Below, piece by piece: positions 1 through 4,872 of a stretch of DNA of 6,341 bases (position 1 is its first letter; each line of letters starts with the position of its first letter). Under the pieces are notes generated by a model. The model was given only the letters and a program-made list of their open reading frames with translations. It searched no databases and was not told the origin of the DNA. The position numbers were made by a program, and so were the translations under genes. This DNA is from Nocardioides sp. (GTDB lineage Bacteria > Actinomycetota > Actinomycetes > Propionibacteriales > Nocardioidaceae): NCBI GenBank assembly GCA_021166815.1, contig JAJPEO010000184.1, forward strand, positions 1 through 6,341, read 5' to 3'.

Positions 1-372
1 CTCGGCGAGGGTGGCGATGGTCGGGTTGTGGCCCAGCACCACCAGCGTCGTGACCTCGTCCGACGTCTCGCGCACGAGATCGAGCACCGTCTCTGCTCCC
101 GCCGAGTACAACGCCCCCACCGGCGTGGGGTCGAGGTCCCATCCGGCCGCAAGGGCGACGTCCTCCCACGTCTGCAGGGTGCGGGTCGCGGCGGAGACCA
201 GGGCGACCTGCGCGTCGAGGCCCTGCTCGGCCAGCCACCGCCCGACGTCCGACGCGCCGAGGTGCCCGCGCGCGGTCAGCGAGCGAGCGTGGTCGCTCGC
301 CCCGGCCGTCTCCGCCTCGGCATGGCGGACGAGGACGAGGAGCCGCCCGCGGCGGTTGGTGTGCTCGGACAT
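1..372 (-). CDS. sixA: SixA-type phosphohistidine phosphatase (histidine phosphatase superfamily), 3' end cut by window
   Basis: The first 124 residues are visible; the C-terminus lies beyond the left edge. The protein belongs to the histidine phosphatase (phosphoglycerate mutase-like) superfamily, which removes phosphate through a phosphohistidine intermediate. Seen: the N-terminal catalytic RHAEAE (R16, H17, the nucleophile), R64 in SAATRTLQT, the usual second phosphate-binding Arg, and GHNPTI with the second catalytic His, H115. The short spacing between these motifs and the GHNP form fit SixA rather than larger phosphoglycerate mutases. E. coli SixA dephosphorylates phosphohistidine on HPt or PTS-type carriers; the substrate here is unknown. 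The ATG at 372 lies a few residues ahead of the first beta strand. No Shine-Dalgarno is visible; a weak CACTCT lies 6 bases upstream, so it may be leaderless or transcribed with fabI, whose stop is 73 bases upstream. Family call is firm, the precise substrate is not. Confidence 0.88.
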   Translation of the reverse strand, partial: MSEHTNRRGRLLVLVRHAEAETAGASDHARSLTARGHLGASDVGRWLAEQGLDAQVALVSAATRTLQTWEDVALAAGWDLDPTPVGALYSAGAETVLDLVRETSDEVTTLVVLGHNPTIATLAE

Positions 373-445
373 GGCACAAGAGTGACACCCCGCCGGTAGC
401 CCCCGCTCGCGAGGTCCCGGCCGCCGCGTCGAGGGCGCGGGAGAG

Positions 446-1216
446 TCAGGCGCCCATCGCGTGGAACCCGCCGTCCACGTGGACGATCTCGCCCGTCGTG
501 GCGGGGAAGAAGTCCGACAGCAGGGCGCACACGGCGCGCGCGGTGGGGTCGGGGTCGGCGGGGTCCCAGCCGAGAGGACTGCGCTGGTCCCACATCTCGT
601 CGAGCTCCTCGAACCCGGGGATCGCCTTGGCGGCGATGGTGCGCAGCGGGCCGGCCGACACGAGGTTGACCCGGATGCCCTCGGGGCCGAGGTAGCGGGC
701 CAGGTAGCGCGAGGTCGACTCGAGGCCGGCCTTGGCCACGCCCATCCAGTCGTAGGCGGGCCAGGAGACCGTGGCGTCGAAGGTCATCCCGACGACCGAG
801 GCCCCCGGCGACATCAGCGGACGGCAGGCCATGGTGAGCGACTTGAGGGAGTACGCCGAGACGTGCACGGCCTGGGCCACGTCGTCCCACGGACCGTCGA
901 GGAAGCGACCGCCCAGGAGGGTCTCGGGGTTGCCGTAGGCAACCGAGTGGACCACGCCGTCCAACCCGTCGACGTGCTCGCGCACGCTGTCGGCGAGCCC
1001 GGCGAGGTGGTCGGGGTCAGTGACGTCCAACTCGAGGACGGGCGGCTCGACGGGGAGCCGCCGGGCGATGCGTCGCGTGATGGACAGCGCCCTGCCGAAG
1101 TTCGAGATGAGCACGGTGGCTCCCTGCTCCTGGGCGACTCGCGCGGTGGCGAAGCCGATGGAGGTGTCCATGGTCACCCCCGCCACCAGGATGCGCTTGC
1201 CCTCGAGAAGTCCCAT
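446..1216 (-). CDS. fabI: Enoyl-[acyl-carrier-protein] reductase (NADH), FabI/InhA type
   Basis: Catalyses the last reduction of each type II fatty acid elongation cycle, turning trans-2-enoyl-ACP into acyl-ACP with NADH, in the cytoplasm. The 256-residue protein shows the divergent Rossmann motif of enoyl reductases (G13 to G21, GVTMDTSIG), HSVAY (S91, matching InhA Ser94), F146 in GMTFDAT (matching InhA Phe149) and the catalytic Y155-x6-K162 pair in PAYDWMGVAK, the spacing that separates enoyl reductases from ordinary SDRs. The C-terminal LLSDFFPATTG and VDGG are typical. It is shorter than mycobacterial InhA (269 residues) mainly because about ten residues are absent in the substrate-binding loop between SAGPLRT and WDQR. 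The ATG at 1216 has an AAGGA Shine-Dalgarno 7 bases upstream (1224-1228). It follows fabG by 39 bases, so the two are almost surely one operon, as mabA-inhA are in mycobacteria. Confidence 0.96.
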   Translation of the reverse strand: MGLLEGKRILVAGVTMDTSIGFATARVAQEQGATVLISNFGRALSITRRIARRLPVEPPVLELDVTDPDHLAGLADSVREHVDGLDGVVHSVAYGNPETLLGGRFLDGPWDDVAQAVHVSAYSLKSLTMACRPLMSPGASVVGMTFDATVSWPAYDWMGVAKAGLESTSRYLARYLGPEGIRVNLVSAGPLRTIAAKAIPGFEELDEMWDQRSPLGWDPADPDPTARAVCALLSDFFPATTGEIVHVDGGFHAMGA

Positions 1217-1255
1217 GCCGTCTTCCTTCCAGTTCCGTACGTTCGTGCGTGCCGG

Positions 1256-1993
1256 TCAGTGGCCCATGCCGAGGCCGCCGTCGACCGGGATGACGGCTCC
1301 GCTGACGTACGCGGCGCCGTCGGAGGCCAGCCAGGTCACGGCCGAGGCGATCTCGTCGGGGGTGGCGTACCGGGCCAGCGGAACCTGCGCCTTGATGGCC
1401 GCACGCTGCTCGTCGGTCAGGACGTCGGTCATGTCCGTCTCCACGAAGCCCGGGGCCACGACGTTGGCGGTGATGGAGCGGCTCCCGAGCTCGCGCGTCA
1501 GGGAGCGGGCGAGGCCGACCAGGCCGGCCTTGGACGCGGCGTAGTTGACCTGGCCGGCCGAGCCGAGCAGGCCCACGACCGAGGAGACCAGGATGATGCG
1601 ACCGCGGCGCATCCGCAGCATCCCGCGTGCGGCGCGGCGCGACAGGGTGAAGGCCGAGGTCAGGTTGGTGTCGATGACCTGGTCCCAGTCCTCGTCCTTC
1701 ATGCGCAGGACCAGTCCGTCACGGGTGATGCCCGCGTTGGCGACCAGCACCTCCACGGGACCGTGGCGCTCCTCGACGAGGTCGAAGGCGGCCTCGACCG
1801 CGGCCCGGTCCGTCACGTCGCAGCGGACGGGAAGGGCCCCCTCGGGGGCCTCGCCGGACCGCGTGGTGACGGCGACCCGGTCGCCCAGGGAGAGGAAGTG
1901 CTCGGCGATGGCACGGCCGATGCCGCGGTTGCCGCCGGTGACGAGCACGGAACGGGGCGCGGGACGCCCTGCGCTGTCGCTGGAATCACTCAC
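1256..1993 (-). CDS. fabG: 3-oxoacyl-[acyl-carrier-protein] reductase FabG
   Basis: Performs the NADPH-dependent reduction of 3-oxoacyl-ACP to 3-hydroxyacyl-ACP, the first reduction in type II fatty acid elongation. The 245-residue classical SDR has TGGNRGIG (19-26), NAG (86-88) and the full catalytic tetrad N110, S138, Y151 and K155, the same numbering as E. coli FabG. PGFVETDMT (181-189) and the C-terminal VDGGLGMGH are FabG hallmarks, and an about 14-residue N-terminal extension precedes the first strand. The start is GTG; no Shine-Dalgarno is present, but a TAGCGT element ends 7 bases before it, so translation is probably leaderless. Position directly ahead of fabI supports a role in primary fatty acid synthesis rather than in a secondary pathway. 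Confidence 0.95.
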   Translation of the reverse strand: MSDSSDSAGRPAPRSVLVTGGNRGIGRAIAEHFLSLGDRVAVTTRSGEAPEGALPVRCDVTDRAAVEAAFDLVEERHGPVEVLVANAGITRDGLVLRMKDEDWDQVIDTNLTSAFTLSRRAARGMLRMRRGRIILVSSVVGLLGSAGQVNYAASKAGLVGLARSLTRELGSRSITANVVAPGFVETDMTDVLTDEQRAAIKAQVPLARYATPDEIASAVTWLASDGAAYVSGAVIPVDGGLGMGH

Positions 1994-2000
1994 GCCAGCG

Positions 2001-2030
2001 ACGCTAGTGATTACCGGCAGGTACGCCGAA
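2001..2030 (-). promoter_or_regulatory. Probable leaderless promoter of the fabG-fabI operon
   Basis: Reading the minus strand, TTCGGC (2030-2025) and TAGCGT (2006-2001) are separated by 18 bases, and the TAGCGT ends 7 bases before the GTG of fabG. TAGCGT fits the actinobacterial TANNNT -10 pattern, and that distance would put the transcription start at or within a base of the GTG. The -35 match is weak. Inferred from position and pattern only. Confidence 0.5.
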
Positions 2031-2044
2031 CCGGCGGCGAGCCG

Positions 2045-2257
2045 TCACTCGTCCTCGAGGCGGAAGCCCACCTTCATGCCGACCTGGAAGTGCTCCACCT
2101 GGCCGTCCTTGGCCTGTCCCCGGACCTGGGTGACCTCGAACCAGTCGATGTGACGCAGCGTCTTCCCGGCGCGTTCGATGCCGTTGCGGATCGCCTGGTC
2201 CACTCCGTCGGGCGAGGTGCCGACGATCTCGGTGACGCGGTAGGTGCGGTTGGACAT
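2045..2257 (-). CDS. Dodecin, small flavin-binding storage protein
   Basis: A 70-residue protein of the dodecin family, which forms hollow dodecamers that bind flavins (FMN, riboflavin, lumichrome) and are thought to store or buffer them and protect against photoreactive free flavin. Visible family features are the N-terminal beta strand (YRVTEIVGTSPDGVDQAI), a single helix (about residues 15-35), the flavin-stacking Trp W39 in HIDWFEV, and the closing strands with HFQVGMKVGFRLEDE. Length and sequence are very close to mycobacterial dodecins as I remember them. The start at 2257 is preferred to an upstream in-frame ATG at 2329 because of a strong Shine-Dalgarno 8 bases ahead and because the family begins here. 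It ends 51 bases ahead of fabG and is divergent from the DUF3099 gene. Confidence 0.94.
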   Translation of the reverse strand: MSNRTYRVTEIVGTSPDGVDQAIRNGIERAGKTLRHIDWFEVTQVRGQAKDGQVEHFQVGMKVGFRLEDE

Positions 2258-2263
2258 GGCGTT

Positions 2264-2272
2264 CTCCTCCTC
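2264..2272 (-). promoter_or_regulatory. Strong Shine-Dalgarno of the dodecin gene
   Basis: The minus strand reads GAGGAGGAG here, with its AGGAGG core 8 bases before the ATG at 2257. This decides the start against the upstream in-frame ATG at 2329, which would overlap the DUF3099 start. The site marks the gene as leadered, unlike several neighbours. Confidence 0.8.
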
Positions 2273-2292
2273 GAAGCACGGGCGCACACCCG

Positions 2293-2321
2293 TTCGGCTC
2301 CCGAGACTAGCGGCGTAGACT
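2293..2321 (+). promoter_or_regulatory. Probable leaderless promoter of the DUF3099 gene
   Basis: TTCGGC (2293-2298) and TAGACT (2316-2321) are separated by 17 bases, and TAGACT ends 6 bases before the ATG at 2328. The same TTCGGC hexamer stands 18 bases before the fabG -10. The only purine-rich stretch, GAGG, is one base from the ATG and too close to act as a Shine-Dalgarno, so a leaderless transcript is the simplest reading. Confidence 0.5.
2304..2309 (-). promoter_or_regulatory. Possible -10 element of the dodecin promoter
   Basis: TAGTCT on the minus strand fits TANNNT and would give a 5' leader of about 40 bases containing the Shine-Dalgarno. No convincing -35 is seen. It lies inside the DUF3099 promoter on the other strand, so the two promoters would overlap and could compete. 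Confidence 0.35.
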
Positions 2322-2327
2322 CGAGGC

Positions 2328-2630
2328 ATGGCTCACCGGGACGCAGTGCGCATCACCAGCGCTCCCAAGAGTCGCTCCGAGGAGGTGGCGGCCCGGCAGC
2401 GCCGCTACGCGATCCAGATGGCGATCCGCACGATCTGCTTCATCGCCGCGGTGGCCGTCGGCCCCGGCTGGCTGCGGTGGGTCCTCATGGCCGGGGCGGT
2501 GTTCCTCCCCTACGTCGCCGTGGTGATGGCCAACGCCGAGGACCAGCGCGAGGATGCCTTTGTGGTGGGTCACCACAAGCACACCCGTGAGCTCCCCGGC
2601 TCGGACGCCGACCGTCCGATCGACGAGTGA
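2328..2630 (+). CDS. DUF3099 family small membrane protein
   Basis: A 100-residue protein that I recognise as the actinobacterial DUF3099 family, of unknown function. It has a basic, Arg-rich N-terminal segment with the ITSAPKSRSEE and RQRRY motifs (about residues 9-27), a first hydrophobic helix at about 30-46 (MAIRTICFIAAVAVG), the short turn PGWLRWV, a second helix at about 50-68 (VLMAGAVFLPYVAVVMAN), then a charged tail. The positive-inside rule puts the N-terminus in the cytoplasm and the two helices form a hairpin. It is divergent from dodecin. No enzymatic motif can be seen, and I assign no role beyond an integral membrane protein. Confidence 0.85.
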   Translation: MAHRDAVRITSAPKSRSEEVAARQRRYAIQMAIRTICFIAAVAVGPGWLRWVLMAGAVFLPYVAVVMANAEDQREDAFVVGHHKHTRELPGSDADRPIDE

Positions 2631-2654
2631 GCAGCGCGCCGCCGCCAGGCGTGG

Positions 2655-2683
2655 TTGGCATGCGTGACGCGTCGTGCAAGAAT
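2655..2683 (+). promoter_or_regulatory. Probable sigma-70-type promoter of the 6C-like RNA
   Basis: TTGGCA (2655-2660, five of six matches to the TTGACA consensus) is followed after exactly 17 bases by AAGAAT (2678-2683, four of six matches to TATAAT). It predicts a transcription start near 2690, which is the first base of the first hairpin of the RNA. The better -35 and the poorer -10 differ from the TAGNNT promoters of the neighbouring protein genes. A short inverted repeat, GCAAG-N6-CTTGC, covers 2676-2691, across the -10 and start site, and could be an operator. Confidence 0.55.
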
Positions 2684-2689
2684 CAACTT

Positions 2690-2770
2690 GCGAGTTCAGT
2701 CTCCCCCGTCTGCACTCGCTCTTCAGGTGCCGGACAGCTTCCCCCGTGGCTGTCCGGCACCTGTTCGTTG
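2690..2770 (+). ncRNA. 6C-like small RNA (two hairpins with C-rich loops)
   Basis: This intergenic stretch would fold into two consecutive hairpins, each exposing a run of cytosines. Hairpin 1: GCGAGT (2690-2695) pairs with ACTCGC (2714-2719), then after a 1x1 mismatch CAG (2697-2699) pairs with CTG (2710-2712), leaving the 10-base loop TCTCCCCCGT. Hairpin 2: a perfect 15-bp stem (2724-2738 with 2749-2763) around the 10-base loop TTCCCCCGTG. The loops share CCCCCGT. Two tandem hairpins with C-rich loops and a terminal hairpin acting as terminator are the defining architecture of the actinobacterial 6C RNA (called B11 in M. tuberculosis), which pairs with G-rich mRNA sites through its loops. 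The promoter-like sequence just upstream and the predicted size of about 80 bases fit. The loops here hold five consecutive Cs rather than six. The exact 3' end is uncertain. Confidence 0.8.
2724..2763 (+). terminator. Terminal hairpin of the 6C-like RNA, probable intrinsic terminator
   Basis: A perfect 15-bp inverted repeat around a 10-base loop, followed by TTCGTTG rather than a full T tract. A stem this long and GC-rich should stop or pause polymerase even with a weak U tract, as is common in high-GC actinobacteria. It may also end transcripts from the DUF3099 gene. Read-through is needed if the next gene has no promoter of its own. Confidence 0.6.
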
Positions 2771-2786
2771 CGCGCCGGTGCGCGCA
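2769..2786 (+). repeat. Short perfect inverted repeat after the 6C-like RNA
   Basis: TGCGCGC and GCGCGCA flank the tetraloop CGGT, giving a perfect 7-bp GC-rich hairpin six bases after the 15-bp stem. In any read-through transcript it would sit in the leader of the small Cys/His gene, 17 bases ahead of its Shine-Dalgarno. It could be a second terminator element or a leader structure; there is no T tract behind it. Confidence 0.45.
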
Positions 2787-2803
2787 GGCGCCAGTGGACG
2801 ACC

Positions 2804-2810
2804 AGGAGGA
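2804..2810 (+). promoter_or_regulatory. Shine-Dalgarno of the small Cys/His gene
   Basis: AGGAGGA ends three bases before the GTG at 2814. It fixes the start there, in preference to an in-frame ATG at 2655 that lies before the small RNA and would read through both of its hairpins. Confidence 0.8.
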
Positions 2811-2813
2811 ACC

Positions 2814-3014
2814 GTGGCTGAGGCCGACCGGCTCGTGTGCTCCGCGCGCGGCTGCCAGCTGGACGCAGCATGGGAGCTGCGCTGGAACAACCCGCGCATC
2901 CACACACCCGATCGTCGCAAGGTGTGGCTGGCCTGCGACGAGCACCGCGAGTCCCTGAGCGACTTCCTGGGTGCCCGCGGCTTCCTCAAGGAGACCGCAC
3001 CGGTCGAGGCGTGA
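2814..3014 (+). CDS. Small Cys/His protein, putative zinc-binding (actinobacterial conserved family)
   Basis: A 66-residue soluble protein starting at GTG with a strong Shine-Dalgarno. Seen: C9-x4-C14 near the N-terminus and C41-x2-H44 in the middle (LACDEHR), a spacing that suggests one four-ligand zinc site, with WELRWNNPRIH between them. The C-terminal part (SLSDFLGARGFLKET) looks helical. I recall close relatives across Actinobacteria, often carrying the label acetone carboxylase in databases; at 66 residues this cannot be that multisubunit enzyme, so I do not use the label. The function is unknown. No TA dinucleotide, and therefore no TANNNT promoter, exists from the end of the DUF3099 gene to its start, so it may be expressed by read-through of the small RNA. 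It converges on moaA with one base between stop codons. Confidence 0.8.
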   Translation: MAEADRLVCSARGCQLDAAWELRWNNPRIHTPDRRKVWLACDEHRESLSDFLGARGFLKETAPVEA

Positions 3015-3015
3015 C

Positions 3016-4005
3016 TCAGCCTCCGATGGCTGACATCGGCCTGTCGGGCTGCAGGAACGTCTCGTCGTCGATGCCGTGACCGGCTCGCTTGCCCCACATC
3101 GCGGCGACCCAGCGCTCGGCGATGGCGGCGTCGTCGGCGCCCGACCGCAGCAGGGCGCGCAGGTCGGACTCCTCGCGGGCGAAGAGACAGTTGCGGATCT
3201 GGCCGTCGGCCGTGAGCCGCACCCGGTCGCAGTCGCCGCAGAACGGCCGCGTCACCGAGGCGATGATGCCGACGGTGGCCGGGCCCCCGTCGACGTCGAA
3301 CAGCTCGGCCGGAGCACTGCCACGGGGGGCGTCGTGCGGGGTCAGCGTGAAGGCCTGGCTGAGCCGCTCGAAGATCTCGTCGGCGGTCACCATCTCCTCG
3401 CGGTTCCAGCGGTGCTGGGCGTCGAGGGGCATCTGCTCGATGAACCGGAGGTCGAAGCCGTGGTCGATGGCCCAGCCGAGCAGCTCGGCCGCCTGGTCGT
3501 CGTTGACGCCACGCAGGAGCACCGCGTTGAGCTTCAGGGGCGCCAGGCCGGCAGCCCGGGCGGCCTCGAGGCCGGCGATCACGTCGTGGAACCGGTCCCG
3601 GCGGGTGATCGCCGCGAAGGTCTCGGGGTCGATGGTGTCGAGGCTGGCGTTGAGCCGGTCGAGGCCGGCCTGCGCCAGCGCCGGCGCCGTGATGGCCAGG
3701 CCCAGCGCGTTCGTCGTCAGCGAGGTCTCGACACCGAGGGCGTGGGTGGCAGCCACGATGTCGGCGAGTCCACGGCGCAGCAGCGGCTCACCGCCGGTGA
3801 AGCGGACCTCGGTGATGCCCAGGTCGCGGACGCCGATGGTGATCAGCCGGATCACCTCGTCGTCGGTGAGCGTCTCCTCGGTGGGCAACCAGTCCAGCCC
3901 CTCGGCCGGCATGCAGTAGTTGCAGCGCAGGTTGCAGCGGTCGGTCAACGACACCCGCAGATCCGTTGCGACCCGACCGTACCGATCAACCAGAGGTGTG
4001 CTCAC
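3016..4005 (-). CDS. moaA: GTP 3',8-cyclase MoaA, molybdenum cofactor biosynthesis radical SAM enzyme
   Basis: Catalyses the radical S-adenosylmethionine rearrangement of GTP to 3',8-cyclo-7,8-dihydro-GTP, which MoaC converts to cyclic pyranopterin monophosphate, the first committed intermediate of molybdopterin. The 329-residue protein has the N-terminal SAM-cluster motif C24-x3-C28-x2-C31 with D22 and R23 before it, GGEP at 71-74 for SAM binding, NASLDT at 119-124, and the C-terminal substrate-binding second 4Fe-4S cluster C256-x2-C259-x13-C273. It ends in Gly-Gly (328-329), the flexible tail that reaches into the active site and is needed for activity. Length equals that of E. coli MoaA, so it is complete. 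The start is GTG at 4005, with TAGACT ending six bases upstream and no Shine-Dalgarno. No other moa gene is in view; it stands alone between a converging gene and a divergent SURF1. Confidence 0.97.
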   Translation of the reverse strand: MSTPLVDRYGRVATDLRVSLTDRCNLRCNYCMPAEGLDWLPTEETLTDDEVIRLITIGVRDLGITEVRFTGGEPLLRRGLADIVAATHALGVETSLTTNALGLAITAPALAQAGLDRLNASLDTIDPETFAAITRRDRFHDVIAGLEAARAAGLAPLKLNAVLLRGVNDDQAAELLGWAIDHGFDLRFIEQMPLDAQHRWNREEMVTADEIFERLSQAFTLTPHDAPRGSAPAELFDVDGGPATVGIIASVTRPFCGDCDRVRLTADGQIRNCLFAREESDLRALLRSGADDAAIAERWVAAMWGKRAGHGIDDETFLQPDRPMSAIGG

Positions 4006-4011
4006 CCCGGC

Positions 4012-4039
4012 AGTCTATGGCCTGCTGATCGTCTTTCAC
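4012..4039 (-). promoter_or_regulatory. Probable leaderless promoter of moaA
   Basis: On the minus strand TAGACT (4017-4012) ends six bases before the GTG at 4005, and GTGAAA (4039-4034, four of six matches to TTGACA) lies 16 bases further up. The -10 is identical to that of the DUF3099 gene. No Shine-Dalgarno lies between the -10 and the start. Confidence 0.5.
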
Positions 4040-4050
4040 CGATCCCCGGA

Positions 4051-4056
4051 TAGCCT
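4051..4056 (+). promoter_or_regulatory. Probable leaderless -10 element of the SURF1 gene
   Basis: TAGCCT ends six bases before the GTG at 4063, again predicting transcription to begin at the start codon. The -35 region is not recognisable. It shares the 57-base moaA/SURF1 divergent spacer, so the two -35 regions would overlap. Confidence 0.45.
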
Positions 4057-4062
4057 CGTGCC

Positions 4063-4872
4063 GTGCGCAAGATGACGTTCCTGCTGTCCCCACGCTGGGT
4101 CGTCTTCGCACTGGTGGTCGCCGCGATGGCGTGGGGCGCCTGGCAGCTCGGCGAGTGGCAGTTCCACCGCCTCGAGGACCGCCAGGACCGCAACTCGATC
4201 ATCGAGCGGAACGAGCGTGAGGGCCCGGTGCCCGTCACCGAGGTGATGGCCGTCGGGCGCCCGGTGGCTGCGGAGGACGAGTGGCGCGTGGTGGAGGCCA
4301 CCGGCACCTACGCCACCGAGGACACGATCATCGTCCGTTACCGCACGCGTGACCGCGCTGCCGGCGTCGACGTCGTCGTTCCCCTCGTCCTCTCCGACGG
4401 CTCCAGCGTGCTGGTCGACCGCGGGTGGTACGCCACCGACAACCGCGGCGTCGCGACCGCCGACGTGCCTCCTCCCCCCCCGGGAGAGGTGCAGGTCACG
4501 GGCTGGGTGCGCCGCGACGGCAGTGGCGACAGCACCGACGTCGCGAACCAGTCCACCCGCGCCGTCAGCTCGGAGAAGATCGGGCCGGCCCTGGACCGCG
4601 AGGTCCTGGGAGGCTTCGTCGACCTGCGCTCGGAGTCGCCCGAGCCGGCCGAGAAGCTGCTCCCGGTGGAGCTCCCCGAGCTCGACGAGGGCCCGCACTT
4701 CTTCTACGGCCTGCAGTGGTGGTTCTTCGGTGCCCTGGCGATCTTCGGCTTCGGCTACCTCGTCTACGACGAGTGGCGCGGTGGTCGCGGCCCCTGGGGT
4801 CGTCGTGACCAGGACTCAGAGCGCGTCGAGGAGACCGCCGTCGACCGGGAGCATGACGCCCGTCAGGTATGA
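4063..4872 (+). CDS. SURF1 family protein, cytochrome c oxidase assembly factor
   Basis: A 269-residue SURF1 family membrane protein; the family helps to insert heme a into subunit I of cytochrome c oxidase. It has the classical layout: a first transmembrane helix at about 9-28 (WVVFALVVAAMAWGAWQLG) running into the conserved LGEWQFHRL (29-37), a large extracytoplasmic domain with DRGWYAT (119-125), and a second helix at about 219-236 preceded by the signature PHFFYGLQWW (211-220). A cytoplasmic tail of about 30 charged residues follows. The GTG at 4063 is chosen because TAGCCT stands six bases upstream; an ATG three codons later is possible. No cox or cta gene is in view. The last 57 bases overlap the 3' end of the opposite SDR gene. 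Confidence 0.93.
   Translation: MRKMTFLLSPRWVVFALVVAAMAWGAWQLGEWQFHRLEDRQDRNSIIERNEREGPVPVTEVMAVGRPVAAEDEWRVVEATGTYATEDTIIVRYRTRDRAAGVDVVVPLVLSDGSSVLVDRGWYATDNRGVATADVPPPPPGEVQVTGWVRRDGSGDSTDVANQSTRAVSSEKIGPALDREVLGGFVDLRSESPEPAEKLLPVELPELDEGPHFFYGLQWWFFGALAIFGFGYLVYDEWRGGRGPWGRRDQDSERVEETAVDREHDARQV

Noticed and set aside
373..445. Possible terminator between fabI and sixA
   Set aside because: Only a 5-bp GC stem (CCGCG/CGCGG) without a T tract can be drawn; co-transcription is at least as likely.
1994..2044. Hairpin CGCCG/CGGCG between dodecin and fabG as a terminator or riboswitch
   Set aside because: The stem is five base pairs, lacks a T tract and overlaps the proposed fabG promoter; too weak to annotate.
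2045..2329. Extending dodecin to the in-frame ATG at 2329
   Set aside because: The family starts at MSNRTYRV, the Shine-Dalgarno lies ahead of 2257, and the extension would overlap the DUF3099 start on the other strand.
461..2590. A 709-codon open frame on the plus strand across fabI, fabG and dodecin
   Set aside because: It is antisense to three well-recognised genes, has the Gly/Arg/His-rich composition of a shadow frame in high-GC DNA and has no family resemblance.
2655..2813. Extending the Cys/His protein upstream to an in-frame ATG at 2655
   Set aside because: The extension would be translated through the two small-RNA hairpins, lacks a Shine-Dalgarno and looks unlike protein; the GTG at 2814 has a strong one.
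3284..3290. ACGGGGG in the moaA mRNA, perfectly complementary to the loop sequence CCCCCGT of the small RNA
   Set aside because: A seven-base GC-rich match is expected about once or twice by chance in a window of this size and composition, and it lies inside the coding region, away from the start.
3076..4053. Long plus-strand open frame opposite moaA
   Set aside because: MoaA on the minus strand has every cluster and C-terminal motif; the opposite frame is a compositional shadow.
4473..4482. Run of eight C bases (with neighbouring Cs) in the SURF1 gene as a possible phase-variation tract or frameshift
   Set aside because: It encodes a proline stretch in the variable domain, the frame continues through all later SURF1 motifs, and short C runs are common at this GC content.
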